From: Alistipes sp.
Lineage (GTDB): Bacteria > Bacteroidota > Bacteroidia > Bacteroidales > Rikenellaceae
Assembly: GCA_017379015.1 (NCBI GenBank)
Contig: JAFNXN010000005.1
Location: 104,027-168,026 of the forward strand
Length of the DNA: 64,000 nucleotides
Reading direction: 5' to 3'
Shown here one piece after another: positions 25,885 to 35,260 of the stretch. A program made the translations under genes and the position numbers. The notes beneath the pieces are model-generated. The model saw nothing but the letters and a program-made list of their open reading frames with translations, had not been told where the DNA came from and did no database searches. The number at the start of each line of letters is the position of its first letter. The stretch's first letter is position 1.

Positions 25885-26552
25885 TAGATATAGGGAATAA
25901 GCCTATATCTAACACGGCACATATAGTCGCCATAGCCCTCTAATTCTTGTTCAAGAAGTGACTCCTCATTTTTGATGCGCTTGATAATAAGAGGGATATA
26001 GAGTAGCATTAGTGCAAACGATAGCGGCGAGGCTAGCACAAGAGGCATCGCCAAGAAGAGGATGATGGTGGCCGTGTACATCGGGTGGCGCACGATGCCA
26101 AATAGCCCCGTATCCACAACCTTTTGTCCTGCCTGCACCTCGATAACACGTGACAGATAGGCATTCTCACGTAGCACCTCGGCATAGAGCATATAACCCA
26201 CTAGGAAGACTCCAGCAGAGAGCCACACTGTCCAATCGGGCAACAACAACCAGCCAAATCGCCAATTAAATCCAGAGAGCAAGAAGACAGCGATAAAGAG
26301 CAAGCCGCTGAGTTTAACAACAAGGCTCTGCTCCGATACTCGCTCCTTGGCACTAAGACGCTTTGCGAGCAGCTCGGGCGAGCGCACGAACATAACGACA
26401 CCAACCATAAAGATCGGAATAAACAACACTGCCATAAAGAGCCACCCCTGCCAATACTCCAGAGAGCCTGCCGGGAGCATCACAAGAGCACCTACAACAA
26501 GCAGACCAGTAAGATATTTACCGAGGGCACTAATAAGTAACTTGAGATGCAT
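25881..26552 (-). CDS. Isoprenylcysteine/phospholipid methyltransferase-family membrane protein
   Basis: The 223-residue membrane protein has about five hydrophobic segments and the PEMT/ICMT signature in its C-terminal half: TGLFGIVRHPMYTATIILFL followed by MPLVLASP and a final NEESLLEQELEGYGDYMCRV. These motifs bind S-adenosylmethionine in integral-membrane methyltransferases; the bacterial substrates are mostly unknown. Its stop overlaps the thiL stop on the other strand by 4 bases. Confidence 0.85.
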   Translation of the reverse strand: MHLKLLISALGKYLTGLLVVGALVMLPAGSLEYWQGWLFMAVLFIPIFMVGVVMFVRSPELLAKRLSAKERVSEQSLVVKLSGLLFIAVFLLSGFNWRFGWLLLPDWTVWLSAGVFLVGYMLYAEVLRENAYLSRVIEVQAGQKVVDTGLFGIVRHPMYTATIILFLAMPLVLASPLSFALMLLYIPLIIKRIKNEESLLEQELEGYGDYMCRVRYRLIPYIY

Positions 26553-26592
26553 AGTCTATCGTTTTAGCAGTTCGCGAAGGGGCGCAACACTC

Positions 26593-27651
26593 TTAGCGAT
26601 ATGTGATCTCTGTTTCGATGATGAAGCTGGGTGTTGTATCATCGTACAGATAACGAACACTCTTGCAGATATTGGAGTGCTCATCGTGATAGTAGTTCTC
26701 TCTAACCACATCTATGCCAATGCCATAGTAGCTCTCAGCACGACCCTCATCGTCGTAGCTAAACAACTCTCGAAAAGACGTATCACGCTGATTTTCAACA
26801 TAGTAATAGTAACCACAAAGTTTACCAGAAGAGTGGTAGACAAGAACTATATGAGGGGAGAATACATTATCGTCATCACGAACTAAAATAGTACAAATAT
26901 CGCCATTATCATTATACTCAAAACGATACTCTAAGAAGGATTCATTATAGAGAGTATGCTCAACTACCTCCACAACACGTCCCTTCGAATCGTATCTATA
27001 TTCACATAAAGGCATAGTCTCTCCATTAACAACCTTTGACTCCTTGACAAGTCTACCATCCTCATAGGCACTCAGCTCACTATACAACAGACTATCATTG
27101 TCATAGCAATGAGTCGCTATAAGATTTCCCGACACATCATATTCATACTTCGACACTACGAATGATTCATCATTGAAGCTACTATGCTCCTCAATACATC
27201 TTCCATTCTCGTCATATTCATACGATGTTATTATAGTTAATGAATCTTCATCTGTGTACTCAACACTTCTCAAAATACGACCATCACTATCATGAACATA
27301 CCTACAACTCTCGCTCAATGAAGTAAGATCGTATTCCTCATAGCTGATAACATCACCACGAAGATTAAAAGTATAGGTTTCAGCACCCATAAACTCGAGT
27401 TGTAGAACACCTGAATCATCGATATGTGGCGCATAAAACTTTGTTGTCACATGTTCAACATCTCCATATAGTGGATTATACTCCCCAGTGAAATTAAGAG
27501 CACCTATAGAGAAGAAGGTATAACTACCATTCCAGTGCTGACGCCCAGTAACTGCTGCATGAGGCATCTGCGCCGAGAGGGATAGGATGCCTACAAAGAA
27601 TAGAACAAAAAGTAAAGATAGTCTCTTCATAATTATAGTTTTAGGAATCAT
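26593..27651 (-). CDS. Secreted YD-repeat-like protein
   Basis: The 352-residue protein starts at ATG 27651, overlapping the flippase stop as ATGA; an alternative start at 27630 (MKRLSLLFVLFFVGILSLSA) gives a cleaner signal peptide cleaved before QMPHA. The body holds at least six degenerate YD-type repeats, e.g. YEYDENGRCIEE, YEYDVSGNLIATH, YRYDSKGRVVEV, FEYNDNGDICTI and FSYDDEGRAESY. YD repeats form beta-rich shells in Rhs proteins, but here there is no toxin domain and the length is small. The gene is visibly more AT-rich than its neighbours. Function unknown. Confidence 0.75.
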   Translation of the reverse strand: MIPKTIIMKRLSLLFVLFFVGILSLSAQMPHAAVTGRQHWNGSYTFFSIGALNFTGEYNPLYGDVEHVTTKFYAPHIDDSGVLQLEFMGAETYTFNLRGDVISYEEYDLTSLSESCRYVHDSDGRILRSVEYTDEDSLTIITSYEYDENGRCIEEHSSFNDESFVVSKYEYDVSGNLIATHCYDNDSLLYSELSAYEDGRLVKESKVVNGETMPLCEYRYDSKGRVVEVVEHTLYNESFLEYRFEYNDNGDICTILVRDDDNVFSPHIVLVYHSSGKLCGYYYYVENQRDTSFRELFSYDDEGRAESYYGIGIDVVRENYYHDEHSNICKSVRYLYDDTTPSFIIETEITYR

Positions 27652-29099
27652 CTTAAAATCAACTCTTTAAAAAGCATAACGCCCTCCTTAAATACCCTGA
27701 GCCTAAAGAGATATGCCAAAGCGACATATAACACCACGGCAACAGATATGTCGAGCGCAAGGCGCAGAGCAACATGAAGCTCAGCTATGTAAGGTTGCAG
27801 GAGGAGTATAGCACCGAACATCACAGCCGAGAGAAGCAACGAAGGAGCGAGCTGACCAAGCAACCTAGCCCATGAGATAGGCATAAGTCGCAATGCCAAG
27901 TGAGTGTTAAGCATGAACTCTACAACTGCCATTGCTGTCATACCCCACGCCACGGACTCCACGCCACGAGGGATGACATAGAGGAGCACAAGGGTCATAA
28001 TCAGGCGTTTAACAACCTCTAGTCGCACAATTACACGTCCATCGCTCCTTGTCTTCAAGACATTATACGACACCACGGCAAGGGGATAGAACAACCCTGA
28101 GAGCGACAATATCTCAAAATAGGGCACCGTGGGCATCCACCTCTCGCCCAACAACAGCATAAACATATCCGAGGCGATGGCTACAAAGCCCAGCATCGCG
28201 GGAAATAGCACAAAGCCCAAGAGGCGCATAATACGCAGATAACCCTCCGAGAACTTAAAGTCATCGTCCGCAATCTTCGACAGTGCGGGATAGGTTACAC
28301 CCTGCACTGCCTGAACAGCAGAGGTTACGGGCAGATCCTTAAGTTTCTGAGCCTGCGAGTAGAAGCCAAGGGTTGTGGTGGTATGCAGCTTGCCGATGAA
28401 GAGCTGCGCAACATTATTATATATAGAGGCTATTAGATCGGTAGCGAGTAGTCGAAGGCTGAATGGTGCCATGGCTCTGAGGGCTGCAAGGCTCGGACGC
28501 GCCGTGGTCGTCCACCTACGAAGCACCCAGAAGGCTATGGCCTTAATGCCCATCTGCAATAGGCGTTGAGCCACAAGGCTCCAAATGCCACACCCAGCAA
28601 AGGCCATCACAACAGCCGTGACACCGCTAATAAGTGAGGCAAGAAAGACAATCTTTGAGAGTAGCGCAAAGCGGAACTCTCGAGTAAACATCACCGTCTG
28701 CACCACGCAGAGCGAGTTGATAGGAAGCACCAAGAAGAGCACTGGTGCTATATGAGCGATAGCGGGGCTATCGTATAATCGGGCAAGTGGCGAGGCGAGT
28801 AGAACCAAGAGTGCATAGAGCACAAGCGACACCACCACATTGAACCTGAGTACCGAGCAGTACTCCTCGTCCGTAGGATTAGGCTTACGTATCAGCGTCT
28901 GCGAGAAGCCACTATCGACAATGGCGAGCGACACCGAGGTAAAGAAGGTCATAATTGCCATCACGCCGAAGTCGGAAGGGGCAAGCTGGCGGGCAACAAC
29001 GATGCTCACAACCATCTGAATGATCATCGTCAGGAGCTTCTCCGAGAAGCTCCACGCCACGCCTGACGCAACCCTATGTTCCAACTTTTGCTGCGACAT
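27648..29099 (-). CDS. Polysaccharide flippase of the MOP/WzxC type
   Basis: The 483-residue membrane protein shows the O-antigen/teichoic-acid exporter pattern: an N-terminal amphipathic segment (GVAWSFSEKLLTMIIQMVV), then ARQLAPSDFGVMAIMTFFTS and about 12-14 membrane helices. Members flip lipid-linked saccharides to the periplasmic side. It lies directly after aroQ (1 base gap) and before the YD-repeat gene (4-base overlap), so these three are probably one transcript. No glycosyltransferase genes are adjacent, so the substrate cannot be named. Confidence 0.9.
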   Translation of the reverse strand: MSQQKLEHRVASGVAWSFSEKLLTMIIQMVVSIVVARQLAPSDFGVMAIMTFFTSVSLAIVDSGFSQTLIRKPNPTDEEYCSVLRFNVVVSLVLYALLVLLASPLARLYDSPAIAHIAPVLFLVLPINSLCVVQTVMFTREFRFALLSKIVFLASLISGVTAVVMAFAGCGIWSLVAQRLLQMGIKAIAFWVLRRWTTTARPSLAALRAMAPFSLRLLATDLIASIYNNVAQLFIGKLHTTTTLGFYSQAQKLKDLPVTSAVQAVQGVTYPALSKIADDDFKFSEGYLRIMRLLGFVLFPAMLGFVAIASDMFMLLLGERWMPTVPYFEILSLSGLFYPLAVVSYNVLKTRSDGRVIVRLEVVKRLIMTLVLLYVIPRGVESVAWGMTAMAVVEFMLNTHLALRLMPISWARLLGQLAPSLLLSAVMFGAILLLQPYIAELHVALRLALDISVAVVLYVALAYLFRLRVFKEGVMLFKELILR

Positions 29100-29100
29100 A

Positions 29101-29517
29101 CTAACCTATAAAGTATTCAATAGCAAGGCGATAGGACTCCATGCCAAAGCCCATTATCGTACCACACGCCGCGGGCGCAATCATCGACTGATGACGAAAC
29201 TCCTCGCGTGAGAGTATTGACGAGATATGCACCTCGACAACGGGTGTGGTGACCGCAGCAATAGCATCACGCAACACCACCGAGGTATGAGTATAGCCAC
29301 CAGCATTTAGCACCACGCCATCGTAGTTACCCTCCGCAGTCTGAATGGCATTGACAAGCTCACCCTCGATATTTGACTGATAGTAGTCGATAGTATGCTC
29401 TGAGTAACGTGCGCGAAGAGCTCCGAGGTAATCCTCGAAGCTCTCACGACCGTATATCTCAGGTTGGCGACGCCCCAAGAGGTTGAGGTTCGCCCCATTG
29501 ATAATTAAAATTTTCAT
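29101..29517 (-). CDS. aroQ: Type II 3-dehydroquinate dehydratase AroQ
   Basis: AroQ converts 3-dehydroquinate to 3-dehydroshikimate in the shikimate pathway. The 138-residue protein has the family motifs ILIINGANLNLLGRRQPEIYG with the catalytic Tyr at 22, LNAGGYTHTSVVLRDAI, VEVHISSILSREEFRHQS with the catalytic His region, and AACGTIMGFG. The usual NGPNLN reads NGANLN here; other key residues are intact. Length matches the family (140-150). Confidence 0.96.
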   Translation of the reverse strand: MKILIINGANLNLLGRRQPEIYGRESFEDYLGALRARYSEHTIDYYQSNIEGELVNAIQTAEGNYDGVVLNAGGYTHTSVVLRDAIAAVTTPVVEVHISSILSREEFRHQSMIAPAACGTIMGFGMESYRLAIEYFIG

Positions 29518-29582
29518 CTTTTATACTCTACAAGTGTAGATATATAAAGTTAGATGTTGTGACTATTTTGAAGCTGCTCGCA

Positions 29583-29629
29583 GTCTGGCAAAGCGGAGTT
29601 TACAAAGCGTAAATGAGCATTTGACAGAC
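29583..29629. repeat. Second repeat family, copy 2 (nested hairpin)
   Basis: The 33-base core 29590-29622 is shared with 24843-24875, the only differences being AA versus TG in the loop. The inner stem is GTTTAC/GTAAAT; the outer stem is GTCTG (29583) with CAGAC (29625), different in sequence from copy 1. It lies between buk (3' end) and aroQ (5' end); nothing else is seen in 29518-29665. Confidence 0.65.
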
Positions 29630-29665
29630 AAGGCAGATGCCAAAAGAGTCGAACAGATAACTTTA

Positions 29666-30733
29666 CTAGTATTCTTTAGCCACAGTCTCGCCCTTCAATA
29701 CACGCAAAGCGTTCTCAGCCAACGACTCAAGCTCGTTCTCGCCAGGGTAGATCTTGATAGGAGCGAGGAACTTACAGTAGTCAACAACAACGTCGTTCAC
29801 ACAGTCGTTCCAAGCGATACCACCAGTAAGAAGAATAGCGTCAACCTCACCCTTCAATACCACTGCCATCTCACCAATCCACTTAGCGATAGAGTATGAC
29901 ATGGTCTTAAGCATGAAGCGAGCCTCCTCGTCACCTGAAGCAGCACGTACCTCGTTGAGCTCCTGCACGTTGTTGCAGTTTACATGGTCAACAAGACCAC
30001 CCTTACCTGCCAAGAGCTTCTTGATCTCAGCCTTGTCGTATTTGCCAGAGAAGCAGAGGTCTACAAGGTCACCAGCAGGAAGAGTACCTGCGCGCTCTGG
30101 TGCGATTGGTCCGTCGCCGTCAAGTGCGTTGTTAGTGTCGATAACACGACCCTTAGAGTGTGCCGAAACAGAGATACCACCACCCATGTGTACTACAACA
30201 AGGTTAAGCTCCTCGTAAGGACGACCAACCTCTGCTGCATAGCGACGAGCGATAGCCTTCTGGTTGAGGGCGTGGAAGATAGAGCGACGTGGAAGCTCCT
30301 TGATACCACTTACACGTGCCATATCCTGAAGCTCGTCAACAACCACTGGATCAGCGATATAAGCCTCAACGCCAGCAGCGTCTGCGATACGACGTGCGAT
30401 GAGTGCGCCAAGGTTACTTGCATGCTGACGCTTAGGTGCCGAGAGGTCGGCAATCATAGTCTCGCCAACACGATATACGCCACCCTCGATAGGGCGCATA
30501 AGACCGCCACGACCGATCACAGCATCCAACGATGAGAGCTCGATGCCGTCAGCCTTCAAAGCGTCGAGGATGATCTCCAAACGCCACTCAAGCTGGTCAG
30601 CAACCGATGCAAAGCGAGCAATCTCCTCTGCCGAGTGGCTAAGCTTTAGGGTCTTAACCTGCTCAAGATCGTGGAACAAAGCCACCTTTGTAGATGTTGA
30701 ACCTGGGTTGATGGTCAATATATTATAAGCCAT
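29666..30733 (-). CDS. buk: Butyrate (or branched-chain acyl) kinase
   Basis: This ASKHA-fold kinase makes ATP from an acyl phosphate, releasing butyrate, isobutyrate or isovalerate. The start chosen is MAYNILTINPGSTSTKVALF at 30733; an ATG three codons earlier (30742) is possible. Motifs seen are the phosphate-binding NPGSTSTK, VIGRGGLMRPIEGGVY, the VVHMGGGISVSAHSKGRVI segment, and AILLTGGIAWNDCVND. Length 355 matches butyrate kinases and is shorter than acetate kinase. It follows ptb by 33 bases, the usual partner. Confidence 0.93.
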   Translation of the reverse strand: MAYNILTINPGSTSTKVALFHDLEQVKTLKLSHSAEEIARFASVADQLEWRLEIILDALKADGIELSSLDAVIGRGGLMRPIEGGVYRVGETMIADLSAPKRQHASNLGALIARRIADAAGVEAYIADPVVVDELQDMARVSGIKELPRRSIFHALNQKAIARRYAAEVGRPYEELNLVVVHMGGGISVSAHSKGRVIDTNNALDGDGPIAPERAGTLPAGDLVDLCFSGKYDKAEIKKLLAGKGGLVDHVNCNNVQELNEVRAASGDEEARFMLKTMSYSIAKWIGEMAVVLKGEVDAILLTGGIAWNDCVNDVVVDYCKFLAPIKIYPGENELESLAENALRVLKGETVAKEY

Positions 30734-30766
30734 TTTCTTCAATTTTAATATTTCTAACAGAGCCTA

Positions 30767-31669
30767 TTATTTTGCTGACAAGCAAGCCAAAGCGATTGAG
30801 TAGAGCTTAGTCTTGGTTGAGTCACCACGTGAGGTGAGCACGCAAGGAGCAGTAGGACCTGCAACCATTGCTGCAAGCTCAGCACCACCAAACTTAGAGC
30901 AAGCCTTGAAGAATACGTTACCAGACTCGAGGTTAGGGAACAACAAGCAGTCAGCATCACCAGCTACAGGGCCCTGCAACTTCTTGATCTTAACGCTCTC
31001 CTCGTCGATAGCTACGTCCAAAGCCAATGGACCCTGGAACAAACCATTGCCAAGCTCACCAGCAGCACCAAGCTCACCAAGCTCCTTAGCCTCAACAGAG
31101 CTTACAACCTTTGGAAGAAGCTGCTCTGAAGGTGCGATGAACGCCATCTTTGGGCACTCGATACCGAGGTTGTTTGCGATCTGAAGAAGATACTTAGCAA
31201 TCTGCTTCTTCTGGTCAAGAGTTGGGCATGGAAGAACAGCTACATCGCTGACAACCAAGAGCTTGTGATAAGCAGGAACCTCCAAAACAGTAACGTGGCT
31301 AAGAGTTGTGCCAGCAGGCAACAAACCCCACTCCTTGTTAAGGATACCGCGCATATACTTATCAGTAGGTACTACACCCTTCATCAATACGTCGTACTCG
31401 CCATTGTGAACAGCCTTAACAGCGATCTCAACAGCCTTTACATCCTCCTTCTCCTCGATGATGGTGTACTGGCTCATATCTACGCCCTCAGCCTCGCAAG
31501 ACTTCTTGATCTCCTCAGGGTCACCAACCAAGGTTACCTCAGCAAGACCAGCCTTGATTGCCATATCGGTAGCACCGATAGAGTGTGTATCCTGGCCGTA
31601 TGCCACAATCATCTTCTTCTTGCCACGAGCCACCGCTGCAGCAACAATCTCGTCCAAATGCTTAATCAT
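30767..31669 (-). CDS. ptb: Phosphate butyryltransferase
   Basis: Ptb converts acyl-CoA and phosphate to acyl phosphate, feeding the kinase. The 300-residue protein has family motifs YDVLMKGVVPTDKYMRGILN, the LDVAIDEESV region after FQGPLA, VAGDADCLLFPNLESGNVFF and VLTSRGDSTKTKLYSIALA. These are Ptb-like rather than Pta-like (no long N-terminal part). It is between buk and ackA in one likely operon. Confidence 0.93.
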   Translation of the reverse strand: MIKHLDEIVAAAVARGKKKMIVAYGQDTHSIGATDMAIKAGLAEVTLVGDPEEIKKSCEAEGVDMSQYTIIEEKEDVKAVEIAVKAVHNGEYDVLMKGVVPTDKYMRGILNKEWGLLPAGTTLSHVTVLEVPAYHKLLVVSDVAVLPCPTLDQKKQIAKYLLQIANNLGIECPKMAFIAPSEQLLPKVVSSVEAKELGELGAAGELGNGLFQGPLALDVAIDEESVKIKKLQGPVAGDADCLLFPNLESGNVFFKACSKFGGAELAAMVAGPTAPCVLTSRGDSTKTKLYSIALACLSAK

Positions 31670-31704
31670 AGTAGTTTTCAGTTTTTATTTGTTAGTTAAT
31701 TTTG

Positions 31705-32907
31705 TTACTTTGTAAGTCTGTAGGTATCCTTAGCAATTACAAGCTCCTCGTCAGTGCAGATCACAGCAGCCTTAACGCGTGAACCCTCCTTAGAGATCTC
31801 GTAGTCGGTGCCACGCTTACCGCGGTTACGTACCTCGTCGAACTCAAGACCCAAGAACTCCATATTGCGAAGAACATACTCACGAACCTCTGGCGAGTTC
31901 TCACCAACACCACCAGTGAAGATCACGAGGTCAACACCGCCCATCTCGGCTGCATACTCACCAACGAACTTCTTGATGCGGTTGCCATACATGTCGCGAG
32001 CGATGATAGCGCGCTCGTTACCCTCGTCGTAAGCAGCATCAATATCGCGCATATCGCTTGAGATGCCAGTGAGTCCCTGAACACCCGACTTCTTATTGAG
32101 CATATTGTCGAGCTCGGCGTAAGACATACCCTCCTTCTGAGCAATGTAGGTCGCTGCACTAACATCCATCGAGCCAGCACGTGTACCCATCACAAGACCA
32201 TCGAGTGGCGAGAAGCCCATTGATGTGTCGAACGACTTACCATTCTTGATGGCTGTCACCGAAGCACCGTTACCGATATGGCAAGTTACGATCTTCGAGT
32301 TCTCGAAGTCAAGACCAAACATCTCCGCACCAACACGTGCAACAAACTTGTGGCTTGTACCGTGGAAACCATACTTACGAACGCGATACTTCTCATAGTA
32401 CTCGTAAGGAATTGCATACAAGTAGTTGATAGCAGGGATAGTGTGGTGGAACGATGTGTCGAATACGGCTACCTGCTTGATGCCTGGCAACACCTTCTCC
32501 ATTGAGAGGATACCCTCAAGGTTAGCTGGGTTGTGAAGTGGAGCGATAGAGTACAACGACTCGATCTTAGCCTTAACCTCATCGTCAACAAGGCAGCTAT
32601 CTGTGAAGAACTCACCACCATGAGCTACACGGTGACCAGCAGCCTTAAGCTCGTCGAGCGACTTAATCACGCCATGCTCAGCATTTGTCAAAGCGTCGAG
32701 CACAAGACGAATACCAGTAGTGTGGTCAGGAATTGGGCAGTGAAGCTCAAACTTATCCTTACCCTGTGGCTTATGAGTAAGGTCACCCTCTGCAAGACCG
32801 ATACGCTCTACCAAGCCCTTGGCAAGTAGAGTCTGCGACTGCTCCTGAACATCAAGCACCTGGTACTTGATAGACGAGCTACCGCAGTTGAGAACAAGAA
32901 TTACCAT
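31705..32907 (-). CDS. ackA: Acetate kinase AckA
   Basis: AckA interconverts acetyl phosphate plus ADP and acetate plus ATP. The 400-residue protein has the two signature regions: ILVLNCGSSSIKYQVLD at the N-terminus and YRVRKYGFHGTSHKFVA near 180, plus TCHIGNGASVTAIKNGKSFD and MGTRAGSMDVS. It is the first gene of the ackA-ptb-buk set, whereas ackA is usually next to pta. A TACCTTTG -7 box lies 68 bases upstream. Confidence 0.97.
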   Translation of the reverse strand: MVILVLNCGSSSIKYQVLDVQEQSQTLLAKGLVERIGLAEGDLTHKPQGKDKFELHCPIPDHTTGIRLVLDALTNAEHGVIKSLDELKAAGHRVAHGGEFFTDSCLVDDEVKAKIESLYSIAPLHNPANLEGILSMEKVLPGIKQVAVFDTSFHHTIPAINYLYAIPYEYYEKYRVRKYGFHGTSHKFVARVGAEMFGLDFENSKIVTCHIGNGASVTAIKNGKSFDTSMGFSPLDGLVMGTRAGSMDVSAATYIAQKEGMSYAELDNMLNKKSGVQGLTGISSDMRDIDAAYDEGNERAIIARDMYGNRIKKFVGEYAAEMGGVDLVIFTGGVGENSPEVREYVLRNMEFLGLEFDEVRNRGKRGTDYEISKEGSRVKAAVICTDEELVIAKDTYRLTK

Positions 32908-32974
32908 GTCTGAAATATTTTGTAGTTAATATGTTTGTCGAATAACAAGAGGACAATTTCCCCTTAAAACTCAA

Positions 32975-32982
32975 CAAAGGTA
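32975..32982 (-). promoter_or_regulatory. -7 box of ackA-ptb-buk
   Basis: CAAAGGTA reads TACCTTTG on the minus strand, 67 bases before the ackA start. The rest of the 372-base gap 32908-33279 is AT-rich and contains the divergent promoter at 33209. Confidence 0.5.
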
Positions 32983-33208
32983 ATAAAATTACCGCGAACA
33001 ACCAATATTTTATCACACTTTTTTTAATATATATTAATGAAGAGGATAAACAACACTGTTTTATGTCTATTTCGATTTACTATATCGTCAATCAACAAAC
33101 TACCTTATAATCCAATTTTAAACTTTATTGCGCATTGCGACTTTATGCGCTCGGAAAATAAATAAAAAGAAATAGCTACACACACGCACCATTATCAAAA
33201 AGATTTGC

Positions 33209-33216
33209 TATCTTTG
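33209..33216 (+). promoter_or_regulatory. -7 box of the DUF349 gene
   Basis: TATCTTTG matches TAnnTTTG and lies 63 bases before the ATG at 33280. Confidence 0.55.
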
Positions 33217-33224
33217 TGCAATTA

Positions 33225-33252
33225 GTGCGCGACGCACGCACGCGGAGCGCAC
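33225..33252. repeat. GC-rich palindrome in the DUF349 leader
   Basis: GTGCGC (33225-33230) pairs with GCGCAC (33247-33252), enclosing ACGCACGCACGC. It lies just after the predicted transcription start in an otherwise AT-rich region. Confidence 0.4.
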
Positions 33253-33279
33253 GTATAACCAATCTAATACTTTTGAGCG

Positions 33280-35223
33280 ATGGCTACTGAAAACATTAAC
33301 CTTGTGGCTCCTGAGGAGCTTGTCGGCACCCCAGCCGAAGATACGCAGACGACATCTAACACGGTCTCAAACCAGACACCGAACTTCGACAACAACGAGT
33401 TTAGCACACCCACAATGAGCGAGCAGTTTGCCGACGAGGAGGCTGCACTAGCTGCTGACGAGGCAGGACTCAACCTCGGCGACGAGACTGCCGAGGAGCA
33501 GGAGGCAGCACCCCACACTGGCGACGACATCTCTGGGCTCTCCGAGGCTGAACTGGTTGCACTCTTTGCCGCAAAGATCGAGTCGGAGCCAGTACAGACA
33601 CTGCGTCCAGTAGTCGAAGCTATAAAGATAGCATTCTACAAGCAACGCCGCGCCAAGGTAGATGCCGAGCGCAAGGCATTCATCGAGGCGGGTGGCGACG
33701 AGAACGAGTTCACGCCAACAAGCAACGAGGAGGAGCAGCGTCTTAAGGAGCTATTCGCCATCTACCGCGAGCAGCGCGACAAGCACATTGCCCTCATGGA
33801 GCATGCCAAGGAGGAGAACCTCAAAATAAAGCTCCAGATCATCGATGAGCTTAAGGAGTTGGTGAACTCAGACGAGACGATGAACACCACCTTCACACGT
33901 TTCCGCGAGTTGCAGACACGCTGGAAGGAGACAGGCCTTGTTCCACAGCAGAACGTCAAGGACCTCTGGGAGACATACAACCTCCACGTCGAGAACTTCT
34001 ACAACTTCATCAAGATCAACAAGGAGCTTCGCGACCTCGACCTTAAGAAGAACTACGAGGCGAAGATCTCGCTCTGCGAGCAGGCCGAGGCACTTACCTT
34101 CGACAGCCAGATTGTGGAGTCATTCCGCAAGCTTCAGAAATTGCACGACGAGTGGCGCGAGACAGGTCCTGTGGCAATCGAGTTTAAGGAGGCTCTATGG
34201 GAGCGTTTCAAGGAGGCATCGAGCCGCATCAACAAGCGTCACCAGGAGTATTTCGAGGGCATTAAGGCTGAGCAGACAAAGAACCTAGCACTCAAGAGCG
34301 AGCTATGCGAGAAGGTAGAGGCTATGACCGAGCAGCCTACACTATCACGCAAGGAGTGGAACAAGCTAAGCGACGAGCTTCTTGAGATCCAGAAGGTTTG
34401 GAAGACCATCGGCTACGCCCCAAAGAAGGATAACAACCGCATCTACGAGCGTTTCCGCGCAGCATGCGACAAGTTCTTCGAGCTCAAGCGCGAGTTCTAC
34501 GCTGGCGTGAAGGGCGAGATGGAGCACAACTTAGCCCTCAAGCAGGAGCTATGCGAGCAGGCAGAGGCACTTGCCACATCGGAGGATTGGAAGCATACAA
34601 CAGATGAGCTTATCGCACTTCAGGCAAAGTGGAAGCAGGTGGGTCCTGTGGCACGCCGCCACTCTGATGTTGTGTGGAAGCGTTTCCGCGCAGCATGCGA
34701 CAAGTTCTTCGAGCGCAAGGCAGCACACTTCTCTACAATCGACTCTACACATGAGGAGAACCTCAAGCTCAAGCAGGCACTGCTTGCCGAGATGAAGGCT
34801 GCCGACATCAAGGCCGGAGGCTTTGAAGCCATCAAGGAGTTCCAGCGTCGCTGGAGCCAGATTGGCTTTGTGCCCATCAAGCACAAGGATGCTCTCCAGA
34901 AGGAGTATAAGGCTCAGGTGGACGCCATGTTCTCGGTGCTACGCTCAACAGAGCGCGATCGCTCGATGAACCGCTTCAAGGAGCGTGTGGCGAGCATGAA
35001 GGGTGGCAACCAGCTACGCTCTGAGCGCGAGAAGCTATTCAACAAGGTGCGCCAGATGGAGCAGGATATAGCCCTTCTAGAGAACAACATCGGCTTCTTC
35101 TCGAAGTCGAAGAATGCTGAGGCACTAATCGCCGACGTACGCGAGAAGATCGAGCGTGCAAAGCGCGACATGGCACAGCTTATCGAGAAGATCCAGCTTA
35201 TCGACGCCGAGAGCAACAACTAA
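33280..35223 (+). CDS. DUF349 coiled-coil protein
   Basis: The 647-residue soluble protein has an acidic, low-complexity N-terminal region (about 1-95) and then tandem DUF349 units, each containing a W-K/R-x-[TV]-G-x-[VA]-P signature: LQTRWKETGLVPQQN, LHDEWRETGPVAIEF, IQKVWKTIGYAPKKD, LQAKWKQVGPVARRH and FQRRWSQIGFVPIKH. The C-terminal 60 residues form a coiled coil (KVRQMEQDIALLENNIGFF). DUF349 proteins are widespread in Bacteroidetes with unclear function. It precedes pyrG by 37 bases. Confidence 0.9.
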   Translation: MATENINLVAPEELVGTPAEDTQTTSNTVSNQTPNFDNNEFSTPTMSEQFADEEAALAADEAGLNLGDETAEEQEAAPHTGDDISGLSEAELVALFAAKIESEPVQTLRPVVEAIKIAFYKQRRAKVDAERKAFIEAGGDENEFTPTSNEEEQRLKELFAIYREQRDKHIALMEHAKEENLKIKLQIIDELKELVNSDETMNTTFTRFRELQTRWKETGLVPQQNVKDLWETYNLHVENFYNFIKINKELRDLDLKKNYEAKISLCEQAEALTFDSQIVESFRKLQKLHDEWRETGPVAIEFKEALWERFKEASSRINKRHQEYFEGIKAEQTKNLALKSELCEKVEAMTEQPTLSRKEWNKLSDELLEIQKVWKTIGYAPKKDNNRIYERFRAACDKFFELKREFYAGVKGEMEHNLALKQELCEQAEALATSEDWKHTTDELIALQAKWKQVGPVARRHSDVVWKRFRAACDKFFERKAAHFSTIDSTHEENLKLKQALLAEMKAADIKAGGFEAIKEFQRRWSQIGFVPIKHKDALQKEYKAQVDAMFSVLRSTERDRSMNRFKERVASMKGGNQLRSEREKLFNKVRQMEQDIALLENNIGFFSKSKNAEALIADVREKIERAKRDMAQLIEKIQLIDAESNN

Positions 35224-35260
35224 ACAAGAATACTAAGGAGCACTAAAAAATATAGATGCC

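Noticed and set aside
26593-27651. Rhs-type polymorphic toxin
   Set aside because: Too short, no Rhs core (DPxGxxxG), no C-terminal toxin and no immunity gene.
27648-29099. Capsule or O-antigen cluster
   Set aside because: Only one flippase is present, without glycosyltransferases or a polymerase.
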